Part shown: in pieces, positions 1 through 12,200 of the stretch
How positions within the stretch are numbered: position 1 is the stretch's first letter
How the letters are laid out: each line of letters begins with the position of its first letter
From: Eleusine coracana subsp. coracana
Taxonomy: Eukaryota; Streptophyta; Magnoliopsida; Poales; Poaceae
Assembly (NCBI GenBank): GCA_032690845.1
Contig: CM064434.1
Span: 6,202,108 to 6,266,107, forward strand
Reading direction: 5' to 3'
DNA: 64,000 nucleotides
Notes under the pieces: model-generated
What the model was told of the DNA's origin: nothing
What the model saw: the letters and a program-made list of their open reading frames with translations, nothing else
Databases searched by the model: none
Translations under genes and position numbers: made by a program

Positions 1-2286
1 ACTAAAGTCTTGCCAGGCACAATCCCATGGAAGGGTGAAGAACTCGGTTGGAGGTCATTGATTGACAGACCGAGCTCTTGAAGAGTCCTGGTGAAGATTA
101 AGTCCAAACTGCTTCCTCCATCGATGTGTACTCTGTTGAACTTCACCTCCTTCATAGGCGCAGCAAGCACCAATGGGTAGCGACCTGGTTTTGGTAGATG
201 TTTAGGATGGTCCAACCGATCAAAGGTGATTGGCATCTCAGACCACCTCATGTACTGAGGCGTAGCTGGCTCCATCGAGTTAATCTCCCAAAGCTCTAAC
301 TTTTGCTTGCGCTTGGATGTATAGGCATCCGGGCCTCCGAAGATGAAGTTTACTTATTTGCGAGGCTCCTGGAACTCTCCTGAATCATCCTTGTCATCAT
401 CATCCTTGGGCTTGTCTTTGTTGCTGTTGTTGCGCCTCGGGGGATCTTTGGCCACCTTGAGCGCAACTGTTACAAAACCCTTCAAATAATAGCAATCCTT
501 TGCTTTGTGGTTTCCCTTGGGGTGCCAAGGGCAAATGCCACTCAGCAACTCATCAGTAGACGGCTGGTTCGTCCGAGGATTCTTCCGAAATCGGTCCACT
601 GTGTTGACAGCATTGTCAGGTTTTCTCTTGTTGTCCTTCTTGGAGGACTCAGGCTTGTCCAACCGCTTCTCCTTGCCCTTTCCTCGGATATCAACAAGTG
701 TAGACTCTCCTGATGCATACTTATCAGCAATCTTGAAGCACTCTTGAGCGGTGAGCTTGAGATCATGGTTTCTCCGACCGATTTCCCGGACCAGATCTTC
801 ACTGCGAATTCCACCCAGGAAGGTAGTAATGATTTGCTGATCGGGACGTTGGGGATCTTAGTCTTCTTAGCGCAAAACCGCTTGATGTAGTCGCGAAGAG
901 GCTCGTCTCCTTTCTGCTTGATTCGAGTGAGGTCGAAGTGGTTGCCCGGTCGGTTGCAAGTTGCTTAGAAACTTTCTATGAGTTTCCTGTTGAGGTCTCC
1001 CCAAGATGTGACTGACTCCTCAGGTAGAGATGTGAGCTATATCCGAATGGCAGGATCTAAGCAGACCGGAAGGTAATTAGCCATTACGTAGGAATCACCT
1101 CTAGCCGACTGGATCGCCGTGCTATAGAGTTGTAGCCACTCTCGGGGGTTGGTTTGTCCATCATATTTCCATGGGAACCGGCTTGAATCCTTTCGGCCAT
1201 CGAGCAATGCAAAGCCGAGGGACGTAAGCCTTGATGCCATTGATCTCATCATCAGTAAGCTTTGGTGACCGCCTTTGCTGGTCTAGGGACGTAGTTGGGC
1301 TACGATGGTGGCGTGGGCCGACATCCTCATCATGACGATATCATTGATTGCCATCATTATCACGCTGATCCCGATTGTCATGTCGATGTCGATCGTCGTG
1401 GTTGTCTCTTGGAGGAGGATTCTGACGATTATCCCGTTGGTTGTCCCGTCGGTCTTCTCATCGGTCGTCCCATCAGTCTTCCCGTCGGGTATCCATCCTT
1501 CGTTCACGCCGTTCTTCCTTATAGCGTCGGTTGTCCCGAGCGCGCTCCTCATGGTGAGAGTTGATGGTGTCTCATCCATCACGGAGGCTAAGAGAATTTC
1601 TCAGGTCCTCGCGCCTTCGCCGACCCTGAGGAGATACATGGCTAGAACTTGCGACCGACTGAGACTTTGCAGGATCTTGCGCTCCTGCGGCCTTGAGCAT
1701 AGCCACCGCCTTCTGCATAGCAGGAGTTTGATAGTGGGCATCAACCATTAAAGTGTCAAGCAATGTCTTGGCCCCGGTGATGTTATTCTATGGGGTGTGG
1801 TAGACCTTAACACCATCCACTTCAAGGTCAGGGCCGAGATCCAATCGACGTGCGTTACGCGATCTGTGCGACCCACTTGGTTGACGGTGGTGACTGACCG
1901 ATAATTCATCAGCTGGTGGGTTATCATCCTGTCGGCCTCCTTCGACTGGCTGGTTTTGGAGACCACCGGCTAGATTCCCTTCTTCTTTGGCATCTGGATC
2001 CTCATCCTGGTTTCCAGCAGCAGGATCTACTATATCCACCATGTTAACTGTATAGGGATACGAGTAGTATCCGAAGGAAGAGTCTTCCTGCTCGGATCCG
2101 AGTGGGATCAATGCAAGGATAAATGTCAGACGGACTCGGTGATCGCGCCATAGGACTGGCTGCAGCCGAGTCTGATCTGTAGTCGTTCAGACCTAGGACT
2201 CTATTGTCGCCGACCGTGAAGTCGAGCGATCCAAAAGAAATCTTGAAGTCCGGCGAGTATTGGATGATGGGAAGTTCGGCCATCAT
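1..2286 (-). pseudogene. gag-protease region of left Gypsy element, broken
   Basis: Likely start is the ATG pair at 2286. The gag core lies around 900-1250 and contains the family motif PWKYDGQTNPREWLQLY; it is interrupted by stops and frame changes (for example near 1037 and 965). The C-terminal gag part (354-662) carries a zinc finger C-x2-H-x4-H-x4-C (CPWHPKGNHKAKDC), followed by a lysine- and aspartate-rich tail. Further left, at about 93-144, the frame reads HIDGGSSLDLIF, the aspartic protease active site typical of Tat-lineage Gypsy elements. Gag packages element RNA and protease matures the polyprotein. The region is a remnant, not an intact gene. Confidence 0.75.
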
Positions 2287-2335
2287 AGTCGACGGAGAAT
2301 CCCAGCGAGCCTTGTCCCCTTCTTGGCACGCCAAC

Positions 2336-2741
2336 TATCGATGCTCAAGACCGGCAGTATATATATAGGGCTACGTCGAGACCAAGAACTACGATGGTTA
2401 CACAAGACGCCGAATTATACAGGTTTGGGCCCTCTCAATGAGAGTAAAAACCCTACGTTCTGTGTTCTGTATTATATTGATTGTCACGAGATGTTGTGTC
2501 TCTCTAGTTGTGTCTAATTGTCTCTCCCCTCGAAGGGGGGTACCCTGCCACCTTATATATCCGGTCGGCAGGGGGGTACAAGTAGAGTCCTAGTCGTACT
2601 CTACAAGGATTCTATATAGCAAGTCTAATCTTTCTTGTCTTGCACTCCAAGCCGAGTCGATCGGCTTTCTTTTTTATGAAGTACCCGATCGGCCATCGAC
2701 TTAGTCTTGTATAAGGATACCCGTAAAGCAAGTATCCCACA
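2336..2741 (-). repeat. 5' LTR of left Gypsy element
   Basis: The sequence is the reverse complement of the LTRs at 15202-15580 and 16458-16836. It ends at 2741 with GCAAGTATCCCACA, the complement of the LTR start TGTGGGATACTTGC. The inner end reads TA instead of TG, a decayed terminus. A TATATAAG-like box (complement near 2555) is shared with the other copies. The five bases after 2741 (GACGT) should be one copy of the target duplication; the partner is off the window. Confidence 0.85.
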
Positions 2742-2931
2742 GACGTCGCTACCCCAAGCATAACGCCGCCACGCCTGCATCAAGCAGGCACGGGACTTTG
2801 CTGGCCTCATGGCTTCATCCAAGGATTGTAAGAGGCTAATCCCCTGTTTACTTATCCTAGGTGGTTAGATCAGAGATTAGTTAATGTTTATCACTAAATC
2901 ATGATGATGCTCATGCATATTATGTTCTACA
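2742..2931 (+). repeat. Copia A 5' LTR, right end only
   Basis: 190 bp match 23793-23983 of the 3' LTR with few differences and end in the same TTCTACA. The left part of this LTR was displaced by the Gypsy insertion at 2741 and lies off the window. Confidence 0.9.
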
Positions 2932-2933
2932 TT

Positions 2934-2943
2934 TGGTATCAGA
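2934..2943 (+). other. Primer binding site of Copia A
   Basis: TGGTATCAGA follows the LTR end by two bases. It matches the 3' end complement of initiator tRNA-Met used by most plant Copia elements. Confidence 0.85.
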
Positions 2944-3173
2944 CGCCTCCTAGCTCTCTGGTTGATCCCTAGGATCTGATTAGGTTCAATCCCCTATGAT
3001 TAAGGCTACAACTAAGGGTAATTAGGGTTAACTGTCAATTTTTTTAGTCCCTATTTATGGTTTAATTAGCCCCTCATTACCAAATGTTTAAGAAACCAAA
3101 TGCATATTCATGGTACATCTGAGGTTTTTGCTTTCGGTTAAGCATGTAGAAGAAGGAGATCGGATAAAACATA

Positions 3174-3705
3174 GAGCAAATCCCTTCTATGCCATCAAAA
3201 CTTATACCAATCCCTTATGAACCATCCAAAATTATAGCTTCCCTTGCATGCCACTATTTTGAATTTATAATCCCCTATGTGCCACTTTTGCTATTTTATC
3301 TATTAGATGGTTGTTAAATTATGATAAAGAAATAATCTATCCTCAAGATAAAATCTAGAAAAATCAGAAATATCATTTATAAAATTATGGATGAATTCCC
3401 ACATGAATATAATATTTTTTTGATTTTTTAGTATACTTCTACTATTAAAAATGCACTTAAAGTCAAAATAGCCATATTTTTTTATTACTATACAACCAAC
3501 AAAAGTTTTAGATAATTTGCTAGATTTCATCTTAAGGGTATACTTATCTTTTTTATCATTATTTATTAATAATATAATAGACAAATAATAAAAGTGGCAC
3601 ATAGAGAATGTAAAATTTAAAATGATGACATAGAAGGGAAGCTGTAATTTTGGATGGTTTATAAAGGAATGTTATAATTTTCGATAGCGCATAAGGAATT
3701 TGCTC
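3174..3705. mobile_element. Long-inverted-repeat MITE in Copia leader
   Basis: A 532-bp element with inverted arms of about 125 bp: the left arm begins GAGCAAAT and the right arm ends ATTTGCTC. The arms contain matching blocks such as ACCATCCAAAATTA and its complement. It is flanked by TA on both sides (3172-3173 and 3706-3707), consistent with Tc1/mariner-type or similar targeting, although a 2-bp duplication is weak evidence. The interior is AT-rich and has no gene. It inserted after the Copia element. Confidence 0.75.
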
Positions 3706-4773
3706 TAAGTGATAAGCAAATTGAAAATTTCCCTATTCAATCCCTTTCGGTTTTCCTCAAATCCATTAAGAAACGGAAGAAATTAATCGAAAATGTTATT
3801 AGTTTTTACCTTATGATTATGCTGGATTTGGCTGCTGCCTAGTTGTCTTCAATCGACTCCAAATCCAGGTGGACCCCAACCTAATGCCTCAGCTGCACCG
3901 CATTGCCAGCTACTAGATGCATGATGCCGCCGCTGAGGATTCTTTAGCTGCTACGCGCCACCGTTTTGCGATGCCACATGCAGCACCGGGTTACCAGCTT
4001 GCTGCATGCACCGTCGATGCCGGGCCACGCACACCCACCGCTAAAGCTCACCGCCAAGAAACTCCTCGACAGAGCCACGCGCAGCTTTTGCCGCACGCGT
4101 GCGCCAGCGAGAAGTCCCGAGGCGGTGCTGGTTGGGCTGCTGCCTGCTCGCATGTCTTGTGCAGCCACAGCGTGATCCGGATTTTTCAGGGGCAAATGAG
4201 GATTAGGGTTAGGGTGGATGGCGACCACCGGTTTTGTTCCGCGTCGAAATCATGAGAGTCGTCGATCGGAGTCGACGGTTCAGATTAATGGGCCGAGCGC
4301 GGGGGAATCATGGGCCGAGCAGGTTTCGGTCTATCATGCCCACGCTTATGAGGTGCTTTTATTTTATATATTTTTCACTTATCGGCCGCAGTATGGACTG
4401 CTTTATGATTAAATTATGAGTTTTCTCAAGCTTTTAAATTTTAGTGTCATTTCATTTCATTAATGTTTTCTACTTATATAAATGCACTACAAATTGCCTG
4501 ATAATTGTATTTATTTATTTCCGCTGCTAATTATTCTCTAAATTGAATTTAACCAATGAGATATTTATTTAGAGAATATTATGAATAGATTTTATTTTCG
4601 TGATATCTAATTAATTCTGACCAACGTTGATTTAATTATATGTCACATTGGTAAATTTTGTTGTTTTCACTTCTGCCCAACGGTGATGTGAAAACATGTT
4701 TTAATATGCAGTATTCAACCGAACCAATGTTGGGTTATTTCTTTATGTATATTAATATTTATGTTGAATATTA
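3706..4773 (+). other. Copia A leader, non-coding
   Basis: Leader DNA between the MITE and gag. It includes a GC-rich stretch (about 3900-4330) and an AT-rich stretch. TTATTATTCAG at 4785-4795 looks like a splice acceptor just before the gag homology, so gag may normally be read from a spliced leader; no matching donor was established. The small open frames here show no recognisable product. Confidence 0.5.
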
Positions 4774-7580
4774 ATGTTTTATATTTATTATTCAGCTACA
4801 AACATTCTCTGTGTTGTTGCCAACATTGAGAAACTTCATGGAACCAACTTCCCTGTGTGGAAGGATCAAGTTGAGATTTCTCTTGGTGTTCTTGAGCTTG
4901 ATTATGCTATAGAGCATGATGAACCTGTTGCTCCCACCGCTGGTGCGGAAAATTATGATGATGATCTTACAAAATACAAGACAAATTCCTCTTATTGGGA
5001 GCGATCTTACCGGTTGTCTCTTAAGATCATTAAGGGGTCCATTTCTGATGTGATAAAGGAAGCAATCCCTGATTCCGATAATGTGAGGACTTACATGGCC
5101 TCTATTGAAGAAAAGTTTAAGAGTAATGACAAGTCATATGCTCTTACATTACTGCGTAGGGTTTTGAACACAAAGTTTGATGGTTCTGGCAGTGTGAGAG
5201 AGCACATTATGTTTTTGGGTGACACAAGTGCCAAGCTTAAGGCCCTGAAAATGGGTTTTGATGATGATTTTCTTGTTCACTTGGTTATTGTGTCACTCCT
5301 CGATGATTACAACTCTCTTGTTGTCTCCTACAATAACATGAAGGAAAAATGGACTATTGATGAACTTATTTCTAAGAAAGGATTAAGATTTCCAAGAGAG
5401 ATCATGTAAACCAAGTTGGTTCTGGCAAGAGAAAGTTTCATGGTAAAGGTGGTAAAGGTGATAATAATGCAAAGAAGATGAAGCCACAATTCTCCAACTC
5501 CAAGTTTGAGAAGGGTGAATCTTCTCGCCCCAATCAAACCTCTAAGGGAAGTGGTGAAGGGTGTCACTTTTGTGGTGATCCTACTCACTATAGGAAGAAT
5601 TGTGTTGGTTTTCTAAAGTGGCTTGTCAAGAAAGGTGATGATGTTATTACTTTTTTTGAATAAGAATAATCCCTTTATGTTAATTATTCACTTCATTCAT
5701 GGTGGATTGACTCCGGTGCCACTGTGCATGTCACTAATTCATTACGGGGATTCCTTATGAAGAGAAGCATAAGAAAGGGGGAGCGAAGCCTAAAGGTTGC
5801 TAATGGCAAGGAGGCTAAAGTTCAAGCCATTGGGTCATTAGAACTTCATTTAGAAAGTGGCTTTAAGCTTCATCTTAATAATGTTTTATATGATCCTACC
5901 ATAAGTAGAAACTTGATTTCGGTTTCATTATTGGATGATGATGGTTATGGCTGTTATTTTGATAAACAAGAAATGTTTGACTAAGTATAATGAGAGTGAT
6001 GTTGGTCTTGCCTTGTGACAAGACAAACTTTATTTGCTTTCCCTTAAAGATTCTTATGTGATGAATGTGTATAATGTTGATAATAATAAATGCAAGCGCC
6101 TTAATAAAAATGAGACTTCATCGAAATTATGGCACTGTCGCTTAGGCCACATTTCGAGGAGGAGAATTGAGCATCTCATTAAAGAAAATATTCTTCACCC
6201 GCTTGATTTCTCTACTTTTGATCAATGCATTGATTGCATAAAGGGGAAATTTGCTAAACAAATTAAGAAAGGCGCTACAAGAAGCACATGACATTTAGAA
6301 TTAATTCATACGGATATTTGTGGTCCTTCTCCTATAGCATCTATGTATGGTTTTGATTCCTTCATAACATTCACATTTGATTTCTCAAGATATGGCTACA
6401 TTTACCCAAGAAAGAATAGGTCTGAATCACTTGATAAGTTTAAGATATTTAAGGCTGAAGTTGAAAATCAGCATAACTTAATAATTAAAGTTGTGAGATC
6501 AGATTGTGGAGGAGAATATTATGGCAAACATGCACCTTATGGCCAAATTCCTGGTCCTTTCGCTAAGTACCTTCAGGAAAGTAGCATAGTAGCCCAATAT
6601 TCTACACCGGGTGAACCTCAACAAAATGTAGTAGCTGAACAGCGTAATCGCACACTTATGGACATGGTTAGGAGCATGCTAAGCTACTCGGATTTGCCGG
6701 TAAAGTTATGGATGGAAGCACTAAAGATGGTTGTACACATACTTAATCGGGTTCCCAGTACATCTGTACCAAAGATGCATTATGAATTATGGACTGGGAG
6801 AAAACCAAGCTTACATCATTTACGTGTATGGGGCTGTCCCACTGAAGCTAAAGTCTTCAATCCAGCTCTTGGAAAATTAGACCCAAAGACTGTTAGTTGC
6901 CATTTCATTGGTTATCCTAACAGATCAAAGGGCTACTGGTTTTATTGTCCAAATGGTTTCACTAAATTCGTGGAGACACGTCATGTTGTGTTCTTAGAAA
7001 ACGCTAGGATCAGTGGGAGTATGGTTCCTAGGAAGATAGATCTTGAGGAAAAGTGGGTGTATGTTTCATCCCTGATAATCCAAGAGATTGTTCCTTCCAT
7101 GCCTTCAATCCTAATGAAGGTGCAACAGATCCTAATGTTGATGCACCTCAAATGGAGGAACCTGCTCATAATGGTGAAATACCTAATAATGAACAGCAAC
7201 AACCCGAGGTTGTAAATAATGAACAGAATAATGAAGCCGTTAGGAGATCACAGAAAAATAGGAGATCAGCCATTTCTGACGATTATGTGGTCTATATGTT
7301 TGAGGATGTCAATGACATAGGAAAAGAGAGTGATCCTACGTCATATAATGAAGCTATGAGGAGTAAACACTCATCCATGTGGCTTGATGCTATGAAGAAT
7401 GAATTGAAGTCCATGAGCACAAATGATGTGTGGGACTTAGTAGAGATTCCCCAAGGAGCCAAAACAATGGGTCGTAAATGGGTCTATAAGACTAAACATG
7501 ACTCCAAGGGAAATATCGAAAGGTTTAAAGCAAGGCTTGTGGCGAAAGGCTTCACACAGAGAGAAGGCATTGATTATAAT
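4774..7580 (+). pseudogene. Copia A gag-protease-integrase-RT (5' part), broken
   Basis: Gag homology runs from 4796 (the frame open from 4774) to about 5390, where a one-base shift moves it to the next frame. The CCHC knuckle CHFCGDPTHYRKNC follows near 5563. Protease shows WIDSGATVHVTN at about 5701. The integrase zinc part has W-H-x3-G-H and CIDC (6130-6240), then the DDE core with HTDICGP (about 6307), RSDCGG (about 6500) and a glutamate in VVAEQRNRT (about 6630). A TGA at 6289 and a shift near 7045 break it. RT begins around 7350 (KWVYKTKHDSKG) and stops at 7580, where the Gypsy element is inserted. All enzymes serve the element's own copying; none can be made intact. Confidence 0.85.
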
Positions 7581-8109
7581 TGTTATGGTTACAAGTCTAG
7601 AACAAACATGTAGTGGGTGAGCCGAGGGCTGGTGAGGCTGAAGGCCCCTCGGACAAGCTTTGGTTGCAGTGAACAAGACTGAACAATAACACAATGTCGA
7701 AGGGCTTGGAGTGGTGCCCTTCGGCTAACGAACTTTGTATTATCTGATCAGTATCATACAATAAGGTTCTGGTGGCAGAGGCATGTCTTGTCCCAGTCAG
7801 AGCTGCAGGTGAGCATTTATAGATCCATGCTCACCTGTCCCTCGGGTTTCTTTACAGAATTGCCCTGAGGCTTACATTACACACCTTACTGCTTGACCTA
7901 AGGGTATTCTAGTACTTCAATCTTCATCCGGTACATGCCCACGGCTATCACTCTCTGATGTCTGCGCCTGGGGCCCACCGCGCCATATGGCCTTCGGGCG
8001 CCTGTTGGGCCGAAGGCTCTTTGGGTCGTTGGTCCACCTGGGCCTTGTTGCTTGTTGATGGGCTGCCTTTTGGCCTTGGGGAGACTAAGGGGTGGGCTTT
8101 CCCCCAACA
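7581..8109 (-). repeat. Gypsy B 3' LTR (left copy)
   Basis: A 529-bp repeat beginning TGTTATGG and ending CCCCCAACA on the plus strand, paired with 21439-21983. It lacks a 16-bp stretch present in the right copy near 21858-21873. Confidence 0.9.
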
Positions 8110-8591
8110 GTATCCCCTCATGGGTGAGATCCGCCTTCGGCAGGACCAAAATCATGATCATGCGAAATGACCACCCCTAGTCTTCCCCCCCCCCCCCCCC
8201 CCCCCGCTTTACGGGACTGTCTGGAGGCCATCCTTATTCCGGGAACCTGAAAGTGCCAAACATCACCATATTCATTGAGGTTAGTTAACCAACAAGAGTG
8301 AGGCACGCTGACAGTAGTCACCACGTCGTTAGCCACCGACCCGAGCGGCCTTCGGATTTCCTGCAATCATTAGCCGCGTCGTGTGACATCCTTTGAAATG
8401 TGACTCACCGTCTTGTCATAAATGCATTCGACGCTCCAATCTGTTATAAATACGTCCCACGCGGTTACCCGGCGCACTCCCCGAGCAGGCGCGCGGGCAT
8501 AAATGCCGCCTTCGCACCACATGTCGGCCATTGCACCAGCAAGCGCGCGAATGGACGTGAGAGATCGCCGTGCGACCCGAGCTCCACCGGC

Positions 8592-8598
8592 TATATAA
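8592..8598 (+). promoter_or_regulatory. Putative TATA box of the antisense gene
   Basis: TATATAA followed by a pyrimidine-rich stretch (CCCCCCTCTCTTTTTTAC, 8610-8627) lies on the plus strand, opposite to the element's sense strand, and about 670 bp upstream of the first antisense frame. Without the MITE the gap would be about 110 bp. This is consistent with a dedicated antisense promoter; transcription is inferred. Confidence 0.5.
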
Positions 8599-8675
8599 GC
8601 CAGGCATTCACCCCCCCTCTCTTTTTTACTTTCACATCGAGTTTTCCCTTGCCTGTGAAACCCTAGCACCGCGCT

Positions 8676-9227
8676 CAGGGGCAAACCCAGAGGGTGGGCC
8701 ACATATGCCATGGCATAGTCAAGTCTGGCCTGGCCCATCTATTTTTTTTCTCTAAATTACGTGAGCGTTGAGGCCTGGAGCACCTTGCGTGAGGGAAATT
8801 GATTGAGGCAAAGCGTTAGTATCGGCTCATTGTGTGGCTACGCGAGGGGTTAAGGGAGACCGACTGGCCGTCTGATCGAAGCGATCATTATCATGAGGGG
8901 GAGCACCGGCTTCTGCCGTCTGTGCCGCATGTCTGCATTGTGCTGTTGCAACTCAACCGCGAATTCAGGTTGTTCCAATTCCATGGTATGCAACTGTACG
9001 TTGGAATTTGACAAACCCTAGTTTGAAGAAGTATAAATTGATTGATTGTAGATTTATTATACATATTTGTTAGATTTAATACTTAGTATATGTTATTTTT
9101 TTTCTTGCCTATCAAATTCCTTGAGAAATTTATTTCTTTGTTATATTATAAATGAATTGTATATCAAATTATATTTGAAATTTTTTATCATGGCATACCC
9201 TTAGCTAAAATCCTGGGTCCACCACTG
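8676..9227. mobile_element. hAT-type MITE
   Basis: A 552-bp AT-rich insert with inverted ends CAGGGGCAAACCCAG and CTGGGTCCACCACTG. The flanking octamers ACCGCGCT (8668-8675) and GCTGCGCT (9228-9235) agree at six of eight places, consistent with a decayed 8-bp hAT duplication. It sits in the 5' leader of the antisense gene. Confidence 0.7.
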
Positions 9228-9263
9228 GCTGCGCTGCTAACCCTTTCTTGTGCACCACTTAGC

Positions 9264-12200
9264 GTGCATTCACTCGCACCAAAGGCTGCTCGGCATCCTT
9301 CCTTCGGACTACTTGGTCACACCCCTTGGCAGCCGATGGCCCCTCGGAAAGCTAAGCCCGCGCTCGGATCTGAGCTGAAGCGCATCAATGACAAAAAGGC
9401 CAGAAGCGCATATCTGGGGCCAAGCTCCATCACCAATGAACAACTGGACTTATGGTCTGCCGAACCGAAGCGATGGTTCGAGCGTTACCAAGCTTCAGTG
9501 CTGAAGGCAGGCGAGACCGTGCCCCAGCCCTAGCCCAGTGTCATTGTGGTCTTCGAACGATTCTTCAAAGCAGGCCTCCGATTCCCTTGCTCCAGATTCG
9601 TTGGAGACGTCTTGGCCCTCTTCGGGCTTGAGATACAGCAGGTGCTACCAAACAGCATCGCTCGGCTAGCCTGGTTCGAGTGGGCGTTTAGGATGGAGGG
9701 CACCGATCCGCATGTCGGGGCATTCGCTGCTACACATTTGGCTTCCCAACAGGAACGTCTTTGTCCCGGGGATCCCAGCATGATATCAAACTATCTTACC
9801 ATCACACTCCGGATGCGCCGTGAACGCGATGTGCTCGCGAAGGGGTCAAGGCAACACTGGGGGAAACAGATCTCCACCGGTTGGTTCTATAATAACATGG
9901 CCACCGAAAGCAACCTGCACAGCCGGGACGCAGAAATTTTGTACATACCGAAGCCTGTGATCCCGAAGGACAACAGACTCACCACCCGCGTTCAGCTACA
10001 GTCCTGAATTGTCGGGCGACTGAGTATGCGCCGACTGGCATGTGTAGTTCATCACCCGAGACCCCGTAAGCGGGAATCTGCAGCTTGCCCGAGAGCGGCT
10101 TTCGAAGATTAACTTCACCAAGATAGAGCAGCAGGCGAACCACTACCTCGGCCCTCTAATCCAGAAGGAATGGGAGCCGCTAGGGGAGATGGGACGCCAA
10201 AGCCGAACCAACCGCGTTGTGCAACTATACAATGTGAAGGCCGTGCTACCGCCGCGCGAGCCGCATAACGCCGAGGGTCGACAGCCCGGAGGCGCGGCGG
10301 ACAAAGACGCGGATGAGGACGAGGAGAAGAAGGAGGAGGTGGAAGAAGTTGCCACATCTGCCGTGCTGCAGAGGCGGGTAAAGGTTGTTATCAAGCGGCC
10401 TGCAGCTTGGAAGGAGGACGTAGAAGCTGTCGCACCGTCGCTGCGGCAATCAAAGCAATGGGCAAAGCAGGACCTATGCATGAGGGGTAGCGTTCAACCG
10501 GATGAGGGTACTTCTAGCTGAAGGAAAAAGAAGAAACGCTCTAGGACAGCCTCGGCCGCACCAAAGCAGTACAAGCACCGGTGCCTCCGGAAGCAATATG
10601 AGAAGACCCCTCAAAGGCCGACGACCCCCAGTGAGGTCGGCCGACCGAGGAGGAGACACCTTGATGTGCCAGTGCGCGTCATCCTGGAACGGTCCGGTTG
10701 AAGACTCGAGGGGGGCTCGAGAGGCACAACATCACCACTACCCCACTCGTCCGGCATCCAGATGTCGTCGCTGGACTTCGGCACAGATAGTCCATCAATC
10801 TGCACAGGTTCTCCGATCTTTCTGACAACTTGTTATGCGGCTGTGTACTCTTTCTAGCGTTCTAACAATCTGCTTTCTTGGTTATAACAGGGCAACACGA
10901 GGGTGGTACCGAAGACGCCCCCGAACAGCAGTAGACCGAGGAGCCGGCCACCAGTGCATGCTCTGAGTCAGAATTCGGGGGCCAAGGCTCCGAATCGAGC
11001 AGCCGAAGCAGCAGCTCGACCGAGGGAAGCAAAGCCTTTGAGGAGGAGGGGGCCCAACAGGTCGAGGACATCAGCAGCGGCGAGGAAAAGGAGTCCGTGG
11101 AGCTTCCGCTGACGCGAACACGGAAACCTGGCAGCGGCAAGGGTTTCATGGGTGTGATCCCTTCGGGCGTGCAACCGGAGGATGTCGGTGCAAACCTGCG
11201 CACGGCCGATTTCAGCAGCCGCCCCAAAGCTTCAATGGCGCTGGGGTACGCCTCCCGAATGCTCGACCTCTGTGACAGCGAAAAGGCACTGGAGGGTGTC
11301 GACGTGACCACGGCATTCGGCTACCTGGCACGCCTCACCGCCCAGGTAAAGTGTACTGTTTAAGTCATCTTTTCCAAGTAAAATGCAGCAGCAAAGTCAC
11401 TAACCCTTTACGCTTTTGCGCAGACCGCACTGCTGTCCCGCCATCTTGAAGCCAAGCTGTCTCCGGAGGACACCTTGTCAGAACTGAAGAAGCAGCTAGC
11501 CGAGAGCCAGGATCAAGCCCAATCGTTAGCAGCGGACCTTAAAAAGGCCGTTGACGCGCTTTCGGAAGCCGAGAAGAAAATCCAGCTGCTGACCGAAGAG
11601 GCGAAGAAATCAAATGATGAATTGTTGAAACTACACGAAGCCAACCAGACTATAGGGGCCGACAACTTGTCGCTACACAGTGATAATCAAAAACTTAAAC
11701 AGGTTCTGGAGCAGGCTAACGTTTATATCGATGAGTCCAAAGCCATGAGCCGAGGCCTCTTCGATCTGATAGGGCAACTGTGACACTTTTTCGCCGGAAT
11801 GGGGTTAGCATCGCGAGAGGCCGGGCATGTTAAGGGTGAAGGAATGAAAAGCCTTACTTGGTTGGCCAAGGGGCTTGACCGGGCCAAGGACGGGCTTCGC
11901 GCCTATGGTACTATCTGCGCGCGAATAGGCTGGACGACGGCCTATGCTACCCTGGAATCCTTGGACACCCCTCAGCGCGCTGACAACCATGAAGCAGCAC
12001 GCCAACTCTTATCCAGGTGCCAGGGGAATATAGCGGAGTACACCCAAACGCAGGAACGGCTAGGCCCTATTGGCAACACCCTGGGTCGAGAGTTCTGGCA
12101 GCCCTTCGGCACCAAGCTCGCCGAAGCCCTCACCTAGGACGCGGCTACCCAACTAGCCGCTTCTACCTCAGCCACAGATAACACTCCTGCCTCTGGCGGC

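Larger units (their letters stand above)
1..2741 (-). mobile_element. Gypsy LTR retrotransposon (left), truncated by window edge
   Basis: A minus-strand Gypsy element enters from the left edge. Reading right to left there is an LTR (2336-2741), a primer-binding-like stretch directly beside it (about 2318-2335), a gag region, and the start of an aspartic protease. The element sits inside the 5' LTR of the Copia element: the sequence right of 2741 matches 23793-23983. Its LTR belongs to the same family as the LTRs of the small element at 15202-16836. The lineage looks Tat/RIRE2-like from the gag zinc finger and the D-G-G-S-S protease motif. The rest of pol and the other LTR lie outside the window. 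Confidence 0.85.

Noticed and set aside
1295..1751. Plus-strand frames of about 90-150 residues
   Set aside because: They lie opposite the minus-strand gag of the left Gypsy element and show no family features; repeated GTCCCGTCGG-like DNA makes them open by composition.
10115..11311. Minus-strand frames opposite the antisense gene
   Set aside because: They are Ser/Pro/Leu-rich mirror frames of GC-rich DNA; splice sites and coiled coil support the plus strand instead.
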